A stretch of 64,000 nucleotides of DNA from NCBI GenBank assembly GCA_021234155.1, contig JAJEKV010000048.1, positions 1,765,873 to 1,829,872 of the forward strand, in the 5' to 3' direction. Positions within the stretch are counted from its first letter, which is position 1. Every line of letters begins with the position of its first letter. Shown here in pieces: positions 12,668 through 24,770 of the stretch. This DNA comes from Isoetes taiwanensis. Taxonomy: Eukaryota > Streptophyta > Lycopodiopsida > Isoetales > Isoetaceae. Made by a program: the position numbers and the translations under genes. The notes under the pieces were generated by a model. The model did not search any database. It worked only from the letters and a program-made list of their open reading frames with translations, and was not told the origin of the DNA.

Positions 12668-14642
12668 TGTTATGCCTAAATAAAGTAACAAACCATTGTT
12701 GGATATTTTGCATGCATGCTAATGTTTGGCATAATAAAATGTTCTATGGTAGTTGGACCATAGATGTGTAGCGGTCGCATGTTGGTCTCTAGCCTAGGGT
12801 ATGGTGCACCTAGTAGATCCTAGACTAGGGGGCGCAACTAATTATAGTGTTGGAATTAGTTGCTTGGTTGCCTAAGCACCCTATGAAATTAATGTAAGGG
12901 TGGGGCAATGTTTAATGGGGAACAAAAGTTTAACATAATGGTTTTAAAAACCATTGGAGGTCGAAACGTAAGCACCCCTAAATCGGGGCTGGGTTGAACG
13001 TGGCTGACCACGGGCTGTAACAGCCGGATCCAAGGTCGGATTGGGGCCGGATGGGCCTCCGGCAGAATCACCTGCCCATTTGGGGTAGTGCCACATGGCG
13101 GGGCCACGATTTGGCAGGCCACTGTTCTGATACATCAAACCGGAACTGTTACAGTGAAGCAGGCCGAAAGACACAGAAGGAGGGCGAACAATTTACAGAG
13201 AGCCAGAGACGCTTCAGGCAGGAGGAATTGGGTGGATAGGATCCGGTTGGACCCCTGGAGGATCGGGGAGTTCAAATCCGGATTATAGGCTGGTGCTAAC
13301 CGGTAAGCTCAGAGAGCAAATTTATACCGTAAGCCACTGGAGTTAGGGAAGTCAAGCAGAACTGGCCTTAAATAATCCTCTGAACGAACTGTTTAAACCG
13401 CTCCCTATTGAAAACAGAGTTACTTGGCTCTATGGATAGGGCTAGCTCCATATCATGATAATCCACCTGAAAACATGGTAGGATAGCTTAGCAGATAGAT
13501 TGGCATTGATTATGCCGAGTTACTAGTGAAGGCTGTCTCATCCTTGGGACAACAAGGGGAGATGCCTTGATGAATAACTAGTGAATTCTTGCTGGCTAAG
13601 CTAACCTACTGAGGTTTCTCTGTAAGACTTTATTGGATGAGTCAATGTTTGCTCTGGGGGACGCCTGTGAGTGCTGGTGAGGTAGGCTGATGGTATTGGT
13701 ATGGGACAATATCACATGCCTACCGACAGCCCAGTGAAAGCAGAGTATCCCTTGTGGAGCGATGTTCCACTGTTGCAGTATCTTAGTGATACTTGGGTGA
13801 GCACGGTAAGTGCCACCCACGGGAGTTTTATGCAGGGCATGATACTAGATAAGCGTGGCTTGTCTAAATAAGAACGAGAGGTACTTGTGAGGTGAAGTTT
13901 GTCGCTGGTATGGGACAGTGGCGTGCGGAACCAACAGTCGAGTAGCCTGGGTTCTTATAAAGCCTGCAGTTTCTCCCTGACATTGGATGCACCAGCGTGG
14001 GGGTTCTAGACGACGTACTGTCTAGATATGGCGGGGTGTGTCTGCTTGGCAGATGCTATGGTGCGTGTGGTGGATTCCATATGTGTGTACTTGCAGTCCG
14101 TCAGTCGTTGCTTCGTGTTGACATACTGGATATGTGACGTCCCCTGCTCCTTATACGATGCACACATCGTATTCGAAGGAGGAGCCTTCCCCCTGGCAGC
14201 TACACTGACAGGGGCCATCCACCTGACTCCACTCCCAGTGGAATGAGCCAGCAAGGGAAGAGTGGATGTGTCATTCACCCGTCTCCCATCGGGTCGACCT
14301 ATCTGCGGAAGCGCGAATAAATATTAGCACAGAACATAACATATCAGTACAATCACCTCGAAGGGTGAGCATATCATATACACCATAAGATAACAACATC
14401 AACATAACAATAACAGAAAAGGGGGAATCCTACCCAAGGCTCAGACTCAAGGGGGTGTGACTGACGGCTTGGGCCTCTAGAAGTTAATGCAGACGTAATT
14501 CATGGCAATGGATTTGGCTGGCATAGAGCATGGCTGAGGGTAGTCCACTCCATCCGCCCCTCCCGTGCACACTTTGCAGAGTAGGCTGACAAGTGTTGGG
14601 ACCTGGCCGTAGCCTACCGGGTGAATAGCCAGAGGGGCTACT
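12668..14642. other. Non-coding left part of the TG...CA element
   Basis: About 2 kb with no credible coding frame on either strand. It is relatively GC-rich from 12.95 to 14.65 kb. Open frames are short and overlapping and show no recognisable domain. Confidence 0.5.
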
Positions 14643-14833
14643 ACTACTGGGTTGCATCTCCCTAGCCCCGATGAGGCAGGAGGAGAGTTGCCTCTCCTCC
14701 AGAGGTATCCATGCTCATCACAGGCGGCTAGAGGGCCACCGCCCTTATTCGACCGAACTCACTGGAAGGCGACGCATCACCCCACGAGTGTCGAGCTCAT
14801 GCCTTGCCCACACGCAGTGGCAAGCCATTAAGC
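14643..14833. repeat. 191-bp direct repeat, left copy
   Basis: This begins ACTACTGGGTTGCATCT and ends GTGGCAAGCCATTAAGC. The same 191 bp recurs in the same orientation at 26861-27051 with only about three or four differences. The two copies bracket the DUF7869-type unit exactly: sequence just inside differs from sequence just outside each copy. Confidence 0.9.
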
Positions 14834-14914
14834 ACAATTTCATTAATTATGAACAATACCTGAATTTATGGACCATTTTTTAGTACACTTGCATGAATGA
14901 CTCATTTTCATACA

Positions 14915-16298
14915 CTAGTTGACATCCCCTGCGAGTGCTGCATATGCCTCAGCAGCATGCACGGGTATCTTAATAGTATTAGGTATCTTCTTCTTGTTTG
15001 ATGGCTCCCAAGCGTAGTCGATAGTCTCCAGTTCTATGCGGTCACTTGCAGTCGTTGGCCTCCATCTCTTCTTCCAGCAATTGGCATAATTAGCTGGGTA
15101 GACTTGGTTCCTCACTGGGATTGGCTCCCACCAACTCACAAGAATAGTCTCAAAGTTCTCCTTCTTATCATCCATTTGTGGGTCCTCAGTAGCTAGGCCC
15201 ACCCAAGTTGGGCACAGCACATCATCAGGGCGTGCCATAATAAATATACCTTTCTTCAAATCTTTGTATGGGTTGAATTCCGGTACAGGTTTGTCCTTCC
15301 AGGGGCCGACATAAGGAGGAGTGATAGTAGCAATTGGCTCCACCACTACAGCTACATCAGGTGGTGCTCGCGATTGCCTAGTACGTGGCCAGAAGTCATT
15401 ATAAGTGCCTTCGTCACTGCTGATGTTCCCCAGTTCTTGCAAGAGTTTCATCCAATATTCAATCGTGGACGTGAACTGTGCCGAGTACTTGGCTGTTTCT
15501 GGAGCACCCTTGTTACTAGTTGAACAAGCAACCCAATGCAATATATGCTTGTGGATCTTGTTTATTGACAAGCAGGCCAAGGTCCTTCACCGATTTCTTG
15601 GGAGGAAGGCGACTTAGGATATCCAACGGCATCATGGGCTTCCCGTCCTCTTTTTCTTTCCACATCTTTATTCCACCAGTGAGGCAACCAATCCAAGTAA
15701 GTGGGTCGAGTTTTTGTAATACATGACCGGCCAATCACCATTCATAGCGAATCTGAAAGTTAGAGGGTGGGTATGACCGTCAATCTATCATCCCCATCCG
15801 GTATGTAGCCTTCTATAAAACCCTTCCAATCCGGAACTTTGTCAACAACATAGGGCACAGGTGTATTCAAGTTGCATTTGTGGAATTCATACAGTAGTTC
15901 TGGCATTGTGAGCACCTCAGCCTTCTTTAAAGATGTAGAGAAGTTACCAAACAAGGCATCGATATCATCATGTGTATGACCGGGCATCATGAACCCTAGC
16001 TCAATCTCTTCAAACACACCAAGATATACTAGGTAAGAAAAATAGGAGAAGACATACCTATTCTTGTTCTGTCCAGATGCATTGTCCAGATGCATTGTCC
16101 AGCTGCAAATAAAGTATCTTGGGCAGAGGCTTCAATGATGATCCCTCAGCCTGTGGCAAATTAGCAGGTATGCTGTTATTGGATAGTGACAACTTTGACC
16201 CCAAGGCCGTGGTGTCTCGCAAGGAGGACACCCATTTTGGAGCAGATGATTCAGACACTGACAGGTGGCCTCCTGCATACTCGTGCCCCATCTCTAAT
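14915..16298 (-). pseudogene. DUF7869-type transposon protein, C-terminal half (frameshifted)
   Basis: Reading leftward, frames give AGGHLSVSESSAPKWVSSL, then KILYLQLDNASGQNKNRY, VFSYFSYLVYLGVFEEIELGF and GHTHDDIDALFGNFSTSLKK, and finally a 221-residue tail ending ALAGDVN. The pair LQLDN...NKNRYVF and GHTHDDID is the hallmark of DUF7869, a family in multicopy proteins of plants, oomycetes and invertebrates that looks like a transposase core; catalysis has not been shown to my knowledge. A 13-bp tandem duplication at about 16068-16093 lies exactly in the LDNASGQ motif and breaks the frame, and another shift lies near 15.74 kb. The N-terminal half continues at 22579 beyond a 6.3-kb insertion. 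It is a dead copy. Confidence 0.7.
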
Positions 16299-16451
16299 GC
16301 CACGGTTCTATTGCGACAGCAATAGAACCGACATTCCTTGGATGGGGACGTCCCTTTGTCACTCCTCCTATTTATTCAGCCTCTCTTCATTGTTCTATCA
16401 TCGGCGTTCTCTTGAGCTAGATTTCTCCTTCTTCTCTATCCTATCAGTTTC

Positions 16452-19400
16452 TCCTAGTTTTCTCTAGTTCTACTTCTTGTTGTAGTCCAGACGGATTTGA
16501 TCTACATATTGCGACGGATTTTGATCTGCATATTGCAATCCAGGTGTATTTGATGGGGTATTAGGCAGTTTGATTGCAAAAGAGGTTTTTGCGACCTCTT
16601 TCTTCATCCGCTTTAGGGCGATCTCTATCTTCATCGGCTTTAGGGCTAGGATTGGGCCATGTTGCAAATTGATTTCGTGGTATTTTTCAAGATCTTCAAT
16701 CTTAATCGGTTGACTTGAGCCCAAAAGAACCGATTACGGCTATGGGCTATGTGCCAAGCCTCGGATTTGTCTTTGAATCTTCCTTCTTTTACCTCCAGAT
16801 GGATGATCATTCGGTTTCCCTTTTTTGGTGGGCCGTTGCCAAGCTATAAGTAATGTACTGTATGTAGGAGAGTTGGATCTGCAAAGCATGGCTTCAACTT
16901 CACAATCCAGATTCATCTCGTTCATTCAGATAAGTTCCTTTTTTCCATTTTTCTTGATGGATGCATGGTTGGGTGTCTGATTGCTTCATTCTTCACAACC
17001 GACTAGGAGCCGGCTAGTTGGATGGCTTTGCTGCTTAGGAATCAATCATCTTCTATTTTTTCTTCTACTTTTTCCAAATATTCTTTAGTTGGATCAGGAT
17101 CGGCCTTTCAGGAGATGTAAATAGGCAGTTTATACATGATTTTTAGGGCCTTGAATGCTGGTCGTAGGATTGCTTGCTCATTAGTTCTTACCAATTTCGT
17201 TCTTGTTGGATCGACACTGTTATTTAGAGCCATGTTGGCTACAACAAGGTCGGTGGACTCCCTCTACTAGTTGCTATTCCGATAGGTGCAGCAACAGATC
17301 CGTGGCTCCCATCGCGGTAAGAACAGGCTTCTCTTTTTTATTTCTGCATAGGCTTGTACAGTATGCGTTCATCAGTTAAAATGTCTGATTTAAATTACTT
17401 GAATTAGTTTTGGATTGTTGGTTGAGATGCATAGTGTTTGTTGTAGAGGTTTCGAGCTCGAATCTCTCTACGAACGAGTTCTTTCTATTTTTCTTTCTAT
17501 TTATTTCGTGGTTGCATTACTTGCCTTTCTTTCTATTTATTTCTTTCTATTTATTTTTCTTTCTATTTATTTCTTAGTTGCATTACTTGCTTTTATTTCT
17601 ATTTATTTCTTAGCTGCTTTACTTGCCTTTCTGAGGTCAACCTCGTTTACTTTGTCCCCTTAAAGATGTTTTTGTTTTTCTTGACGTGTATTTTAATTAA
17701 TCGCTTGCATTTTTTCGAGGTTTATAACTTCCTTTATTTTATACCCTTAAACGCATTTCCTTGAAGGCAATTTTTGATGAGTCATGTATTCCTTGTGAGG
17801 TTATAGCTACGCTTACTTTGTACCCTTTTAAATGTGTTTTCTTAACTGCATTTCTTGACTTGTATTTGATTAGTCATGTATCCTTTTTAGGGTCCGTAAA
17901 GGATATATTTGTTCCTGACATAGGCGATACGTATTTTTATAGCATTATTTTTGCAGGCAGGATTAGGCAAGGTTCCCTCCAGGATGCTTTATAGTTGAGA
18001 TGATGGGATTCGTCGTCTATTCCCTCACGGTGCCGTTAAGATATTTTGGCGCCTGAAACCGGAAAGCATCGGATTCATGCTAATGCTTGTACCACATATC
18101 CCAATTCAATTGGTTCTAGGTTGTGCAAAGTAACCTACTTAGCGTGGCAGGTGATCTTTGGGCTGGTGCAAGGAGAGATTTGTGTTTGTTCGCCTATCAC
18201 ACCATTATCAACCATTAGTCCTAGCATTCGAAGATCCATTTGAGTTACTTCTCCTGGGGATATATGCCTAGAGGCCCGTGGCAGCAAATCCACATGGCCA
18301 GGAGTTTCTAGGAGGTATTTTTAACATTTCATATTTATTGTCGCATTTTCATTTTTTAAGGCCCTGGAGTTTCCATTGACGTCTATATTTTTATTTTTCT
18401 TTCTTTCTTTCTTAGATGTTTGTTTCCATTTTGGTAATCCTAATGCTTACATTATGCCCCTTTACACGATCTTATATTGTTCCATTTGTCTTGATTCCAC
18501 CATTCTTTGCGTCACCTTCGTACCTTGCCTTTTTACTCTAGGGGTCCCCTTTTTTGGTCTTTGAATGTCTTGGTTCCAATTGCTTTGCATTCTTGTCCTT
18601 GTCTAATTTTATTGTCGTTTTCTACTTGCTCCATGTTGGTCCCCTTGACCCCCTTCATAGCATTGTTTAGTTGTCTAGTCCTTTGCATCACCTTGGTACC
18701 ATTCGTCCTTTCTTTGATTGTTCTCATTTTAGATCCTTTGGATGTCTTTTCTCCAGTTGCTTCATGTTCTTATCAAGTTGTTGGCTACATCGATCCATCC
18801 TTCTCTAACGCTTCATACCCTATGCCTTTAGTCCGACTAGTCCCACTTGATCTATTAATTTCATTTTGGTTCGTTTCTCTTATTAGTCCTTTCCTTTATT
18901 TGATCTCATCGGATTTCTTACTTCACTCTAGATATCATATTTCTTGGCAATGCTACTAGTCTTGGGATCATTTTTTGTAGGTATGATGCCTATGCATCAT
19001 TTGACATCCGGATAGGCAGTTTTGTTGCCATATCTTTCATAGATCTCCCTAAGGAGGATCGGGATCCTGTAGGAGACTATTCCTTCGTCTTCTCCTACAT
19101 TTGCAAAGTTGTGCATTTAGTTGGAGCCGTGAACCAAAAACGCGCTCGGGAAGTGCTTTTGCATCATTACTTGTTGTATTAGGTTTAACTAGGGTTTGAA
19201 TTTCTATGCATTCATTTTTTGTTGAAGTCTTGGTATGTAATGTTATACATATATTGGTAGGTGATATTCGTGCTAGATAATTTCATATCCTCGATTCTGA
19301 GTTTCATTTGTATACTTCTTTTGGCGTTCAACGTTTGCACAGTATAGGAGGCTTATTTTGAGCATATGCATTGGGTAGATAATGCTTATACTGTAAAGTT

Positions 19401-20925
19401 TCATTGTGCCTTAGGCATTTTTTATAGTTTCATCTGATGCACTCTTCTTCTCTAGAAATGTATGGGCATTGGTTAGTTCTTAGCATTGGTTTCTTATTTG
19501 GTTTCTTTTGAAGACTAGTGCCGCGTTTGGAATATTTGCTATATTGTTCGTGGACTTTGTTGCCCCCATCATCTTACATCTTTATGTTCTTTTCAAGATT
19601 CCTTAAGCAGGCCTTGGGGATCTTTCATGGTTTATGGTGTTGTATCCCGTGCTGCTTCTTTGTTTCTGATACCCCTTATGGTCGTTCCTTTTAGCATGCT
19701 CGTCTCTATGTCAACTGTGAATTTAGTCTAGTTGGTCATATAGATTTCATTTCGGTTTTTTGCTTGATGAGTTCCTTTTCACCCCGGCACCTTCGATGAA
19801 CCATTGTCCCATTGGATTTGCTTATACTTGCGCCAGGTTTCATAACATCTTTTGACCCTTTCGTACATGGAGACCACAGTCATTTATTCAGTCATATGCT
19901 TCAGGTGGACTTTGCTTCACATAAGCGATGATTCCTTTTTGCCAATTGCCTTAGGTTGGTCCTCCACCTCCATTTGTACCCTTGTTCTAGTTGTTTCACT
20001 CGACATCTTTTGCATTCCATTACTATGTTTTTGTCTTGTATGACAGTTGTCTGTTGCTCTAAGTTACTCCAACGTGTTGCTTGATGTCGTTTTCCCATTA
20101 CTATGTTCTCGATTACTATGATTTTCGATTACTATGTCGGTTTCTATTACTATATTTTGTTCTTGTATGGCAGTTGTGTGTTGCTCTAGGTTACTTCACT
20201 TTGTTGTTTGATGTCCTTATTCTCATTATTTCATACTCGATGAAATGGTTTCGTTATATTGGTCTATCCGCTCGCCATTGCTTCTTCTGTCTCATTTGTT
20301 ATTTAGCCTCGTTTGCTCATTTATTTCCATTATTTTTGTTTTTCGAAGTACATTAACTTTGGCTTCACTTGGACAGCTGATCTCTTGGTGCTATTTGCCT
20401 GTTGTTGGTCCCTTTAGCTCCTTTTTTGTGCCATTGTTCTAATTGTTCCACTTGATGTCTTTTGCGAATCTTTCGCATGCTTAGTCCGTTTTATCACAGT
20501 TGTCCTTTTGCTCTATGTTACTCTGCTTCATTGCTTGATATCCTTATTCCAGTTATTCCTTTAAACTTGTTTTTGTAATTTGGTCCATCCACTCACCATT
20601 GCTTCCTCTTCTCATTTTGTTCTTTAGCCTAGTTTGCTCAATTTTTTTCCATGTTTTCTAGTTTCTCAAGTATTTTATGCCTTTATTTTTTGTTTATTCA
20701 GGTTTGTTAGTAGGTTTATTTATTTCTAGGCATTTTTTCTTTTGTCAGGCAGTCTTTTTGACCCCTTTTTAGTCCAATTTTTTATATTTCGGTGTTTTTC
20801 GCCTTGAGCCTTTATTCTCTCCATTTGTTCTGCTTGCTCCATATGTCCCATTAGCCTCATCTGTGCATTCTATTTCATTTTGTTCCGGTGATCCTTATGG
20901 ACTTGTTTCTCCCTTTCTTTGTTCC

Positions 20926-20961
<36 letters not shown>

Positions 20962-21569
20962 CTATTTTTTAGATTCGACTTGCTGTATTCTAGGTTTGTT
21001 GCGCTCCTTTTTGCGATATGCTCCTCATTATTTCTGGTCTCTAGCTCATTTTTTGTGCACTCTCTGTTTGGCATTTTTGTTGACTTCTTTTTGCTCTGTT
21101 AGTATATATTCCTTTGTTCCGTGTAGGTTTTTTCATTGTTTATTCGTTAACGATGTGGATCATTGATTCCTTTTCTCCGTCCGCTTTTCCTGCTGAGTTT
21201 TGTCCTCGTCCACCTTCTCTACTTTTTCTTTTCCACTCTTTTTTATTCCGACCTTTTACTTTGCTTCACTTGCCTGTTTTCTTAGTCACCTTATTTCCCA
21301 TGCCACTATCCGTTCTGGCTCCCACTTACCTGGCTCCTTTCTACTGTGTTATGTTCTTCCTTTCTATGTGTTCTTCACTCGTCATTCCCCCCATCGGCTC
21401 TTTCAATGTTCTGTCTGTTCTTGTGCCTTTGTTGTTGCCATTTTTAGATCCATTCTGTCCTGCTGTCCCATCAGCCTTATCTGTGCATTCTTTTCCAGTG
21501 ACCCTTGTAGACTTGTTTCTCCCTTTCTTTTTACTATATTTCTCTTTTGAGTTTGTTCCTCTTCTATCG
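16452..21569. other. T-rich interior of unit 1, no gene seen
   Basis: About 5.1 kb of pyrimidine-rich plus-strand sequence. Open frames (for example 18507-18959 and 21114-21590) are rich in F, L, S, C and P with no domain, as expected of translated polypyrimidine DNA. It includes a run of about 30 T at 20930-20959 and TTTCTTTCTATTTAT-type repeats at 17485-17610. Confidence 0.6.
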
Positions 21570-21847
21570 GCCAGTATATGCCTATCATAGGACCCATCCT
21601 AGGAATGCCACGGTTCTATTGTGACAGCAATAGAACCGACATTCCTTGGATGGGGACGTCCCTTTGTCACTCCTCCTATTTATTCAGCCTCTCTTCATTG
21701 TTCTATCATCGGCGTTCTCTTGAGCTAGATTTCTCCTTCTTCTCTATCCTATCAGTTTCCCTCACCCTCCCTCCCTTGATGGTTTTTTCATTTGATCGTG
21801 TTCACTATTTCCTTTTCTATGTCCTTTAAATTTGCATTCTTTATTTC

Positions 21848-22164
21848 CTCAGCGTGGCTTTGTAGCCTCTGAGGCATACTTATTGATTTCCTCTTTCTCG
21901 GCATGGCACTAGTATTTTATTTATTCATTCATGTTTTCTCTCGGAGTGGCATTGTAGCCTCTGAGTCAATATTTTATTATTCATGTTTTCTCTCGGCGTG
22001 GCGATGTTGCCTCCGAGATCATATTTATTGTTTTTTCTTGGCGTGGCGCTGTAGCCTCCGAGGCAGCACTAATCGGTTGTTTTTTCCCGCGATGGTCATT
22101 CCGCGGACGGTTCCCGATTGGTCGGCTGTTGTTTCTTTCTCGGCGTGGCCCTGGAGCCTCCGAG
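21848..22164. repeat. Five spaced 26-bp hairpin repeats
   Basis: The motif CTCGG-NGTGGC-(6)-GCC-TCCGAG occurs at 21848-21873, 21940-21965, 21992-22017, 22037-22062 and 22139-22164, with a half copy near 21898. Each copy can fold (CTCGG with CCGAG, GGC with GCC). Several substitutions fall in the outer stem, such as CTCAG opposite CTGAG, and preserve pairing. Confidence 0.75.
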
Positions 22165-22578
22165 TTTTCTTGCCTATGGCATCTAACTCATTGACGGGTT
22201 ATTTTTCTTTCAGTCTTGATTCTGCAGGATTGTTTAAGGTTTTATGGTTGCCATAGTGCATGGGGTCGTGCTTCAACTATTTGCTTGGGTTTCCTCAAAA
22301 ACCTAAGAAGGCGTGGTTCTTCTTCCCGATGAGGAGCAGTCACCGGGTCTTCTCACCTTTCCATCGACCAAGTGGCGGATAAAACCATTTTTTATGTTGT
22401 ATTCTTCAGTATCATCATGCTCTCGATGATTGTCTAGTTTCGGAGCATTTAAAGTTCATATTTCCAAGTTTATCTACCCCTAGTGAGGGATCCATTTGTA
22501 CTCAATGTTTTACAAAGCTCAATGAGAACACCACTTCACTTGCCAGTATATGCCTATCATAGGACCCATCCTAGGAAT

Positions 22579-24286
22579 CTCTTCAAGATGCTATTCAAAG
22601 AACCTACATGGAAGTTAGAGTCATCTGGCCATAAGTCCAGGGCAAAGTTTCCATAGGATCCATTTCCATGACTATGAGTCAATGCACCAGTCAATGTAGT
22701 TTTGAGCTTGTCAAGTCTCCAGAGAGACTTCACAGATTGTTGCAATTTTGGAATCATTGTTTTCGCTTGATCCATTTTGTCGTGAATAATACAAAGATAT
22801 TGGCCGGGATACCTGTGGGAGTATAATCTCCACGACCCGATCTTGTGTAATGCGACCACGAGGCCTGCTCCGATCTATGCGCTCTTCTTTCATCATGCGG
22901 CATCCTCCTCTCTCCTTCATCTTTGGTCTTGATAACTTTAATGCGGATCACCTCACATGTATCGCATTTGGAGAATGCAATTTTCTTTTATGATCTTCGA
23001 CATCCCGGAAGCTCGCCTCCACGCGTTCTATGAAAAAACATGCGGTGATACCTTCTTGCCGGTCAATGCCACAACCTCTGCATTAACCTCTTCTAGAATC
23101 TTGGACTTAAGTAAACATTGCAGGCAACTTCCTGACGTTCTCTCTTATCCCCTCCTCGTTTCTCCTGCTGCAGTGGGGCAAGGATTCACCGTTCTCCCTC
23201 ACAAACATGGAAAACACGGTCTCACATGCCAATGTCGAGGAGCGAGGCTTCAAGGTGCCACAGTTACCATGTTCGGCCTTGCGTGCACCCTCAAGAAATT
23301 GGGCCTTCCATTTTGAGATCTGTAGACTTTGAGATCTCGAGACCAAGGTACCACGCCCTTTTGCAAACCAGATTCCCTTGCAGCACTAGTCGTCCCACTC
23401 TTCGACCTTTCATGTTGTTGGCGAACATGTCATAAACAAAAATAACCCTATCACTTGATTTCATGGCAAGGAATTCCTTTCGCATGTTAACAACTTGATT
23501 CGTAGAGAACTTGACGCAACACCTATTCTTGCAACACAAGGTCCTCCCATGAATCGAGGATAGCATTCTCGGTGGTGAGGCGAGCAAGCTTTGGTGGCAT
23601 TACAACCTTCCTGGGCTGTCGGGAATGAAAAGTGTAATGTCATTTCTCATAATTTGGGTGCTTCTGATGCTCTGAGCTCCCCTGGCTGGACACTATATCT
23701 GCTTCCTGTTGCGGTGCTGCGGTCAATATCTCCGAGACCTTTACTCCATCAACACGGACGAGGTCAATGTTCCATCTCACGAGCATCCCCGGTTTCGGCA
23801 GCTGCAGGCAACCCTGGCAACGGATGTTCACTTCAGAAAGGGGAGGGAAACCGATTCTGAGATACTCCCACAAACTTGAAACCCGGCTGGTCACAAAACC
23901 GCATCATCGGGGCCAGTGAAAGATATGAATCCCTTTCCGGCGATAATGGAGTCGCAGGAGTGCCATATCTCACAATCCTTTTCAAGAAGGGTATATCTTG
24001 TCAGCGGTTGTGTCTCCTTTCCCACCTCTGTCCGCTGTCTTTTGCTGGGGACGTCATTACCAGACGACTCACGAGCATCTTCACTTCTCCAGAGAATGAA
24101 TGAGCCCCTGGCTTCTGCTATTGTGTTTGCATCTGGAGTTGGCCAAGGAAGGGTATGGTGGCCTTTGAACACTTCCTCCACACCTACGCTCACTACTCCA
24201 TTCGATATTTCCTTGAAGTGGCATTGTGTCGTTTGCCCCACAACTCCCTTTGCTACTAGATGTTCATTAAGGAAGAGATACACAAC
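22579..24286 (-). pseudogene. DUF7869-type transposon protein, N-terminal half (frameshifted)
   Basis: An acceptor at 24287-24288 opens VVYLFLNEHLVAKGVV, followed by VSVGVEEVFKGHHTLPWPTP and EARGSFILW, a DUF8039-like segment by memory. After stops and shifts come GRTLCCKNRCCVKFS, VLQGNLVCKRAWYLGLEIS, KCDTCEVIR, GIPANIFVLFTTKWIKRK and DKMDQAKTMIP, then SLNSILKR at the insertion point. The Cys pairs, the DKMDQAKT motif and their order match the part preceding the LDN/GHTHEDID core in DUF7869 proteins. At least four frame changes are present. Joining SILKR to LEMGHEYAGGH through the shared AAT is in frame, so the two halves were one gene. Confidence 0.6.
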
Positions 24287-24413
24287 CTGCACAAGGATTT
24301 CAGTAGTGTTAAAATCGAGTAAGGAAGACGAGAAAGCAATGCAAAGGACATGGGGGGAAGGCAATGGGTAGACGGACAATGAAATTCCTCTTGTTCTTAG
24401 ATTCCCCTTGTTG

Positions 24414-24757
24414 CAAATTGGGCGGCCGCCCAATTTGAACCGAGTGAGGCGCTTATATGAGGTTAGTATAGATGCAGGCAGTCTCACACTGGGCACAAAT
24501 AAAGGTTCTTGCTCTGAATAAGCTATGACCGCGGACAAATTGGGCGCCCGCCCAATTTGGTCGTGATTGTAGAAGAATTGTAAAGAAGGCAGAGACTCGG
24601 CGCCCGCCCAATTTAGCTGCCATAGAGAAAACACATTCGAGTGACAACTTGAGAATAGGCACAATAGGCACAACTTGAGATACAGTTTCCCCAACCGGCC
24701 AATTTCACCTATCTCGTCATCTACACAAAGGGACGAACTGGGCGGCCACCCAATTTG
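24414..24757. repeat. Palindrome cluster 1 upstream of the DUF7869 gene
   Basis: Perfect or near-perfect palindromes of the core CAAATTGGGCGG plus its reverse complement lie at 24414-24437 and 24536-24559, a half site at 24598-24615, and one at 24736-24757 inside a longer inverted repeat (CTACACAAAG at 24721, CTTTGTGTAG at 24770). They stand just upstream of the first recognisable coding exon of the minus-strand gene. Confidence 0.85.
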
Positions 24758-24770
24758 TCTCTTTGTGTAG

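Larger units (their letters stand above)
16299..22575. mobile_element. Unclassified hairpin-ended element, two head-to-tail copies
   Basis: Unit 1 (16299-21603, 5305 bp) and unit 2 (21607-22575, 969 bp) start with the same 153 bp (one mismatch seen) and end with the same 34 bp ending CCCATCCTAGG. AAT stands left of unit 1 (16296-16298), between the units (21604-21606) and right of unit 2 (22576-22578). The left end carries a hairpin (CGGTTCTATTG, 6-base loop, reverse complement; 16303-16330) and then ATTCCTTGGATGGG, an inverted copy with one mismatch of the right end including AAT. Interiors are T-rich with no recognisable gene. Deleting both units and one AAT rejoins the DUF7869 frame, so this is an insertion. 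Short asymmetric inverted repeats, a terminal hairpin and tandem copies recall Helentron/Helitron2-type elements, but no Rep/helicase is present. Confidence 0.7.

Noticed and set aside
17415-17663. Frame with repeated LSIYF segments resembling a membrane protein
   Set aside because: Arises from TTTCTTTCTATTTAT microsatellite-like repeats.
18507-21590. Several 90-158 codon plus-strand frames in the T-rich element
   Set aside because: Composition is F/L/S/C/P-rich as expected from translating pyrimidine-rich DNA; overlapping frames are equally open and no domain is recognisable.
23916-24371. 151-codon plus-strand frame
   Set aside because: It is the antisense of the DUF7869-gene exon, which has recognisable motifs on the minus strand.
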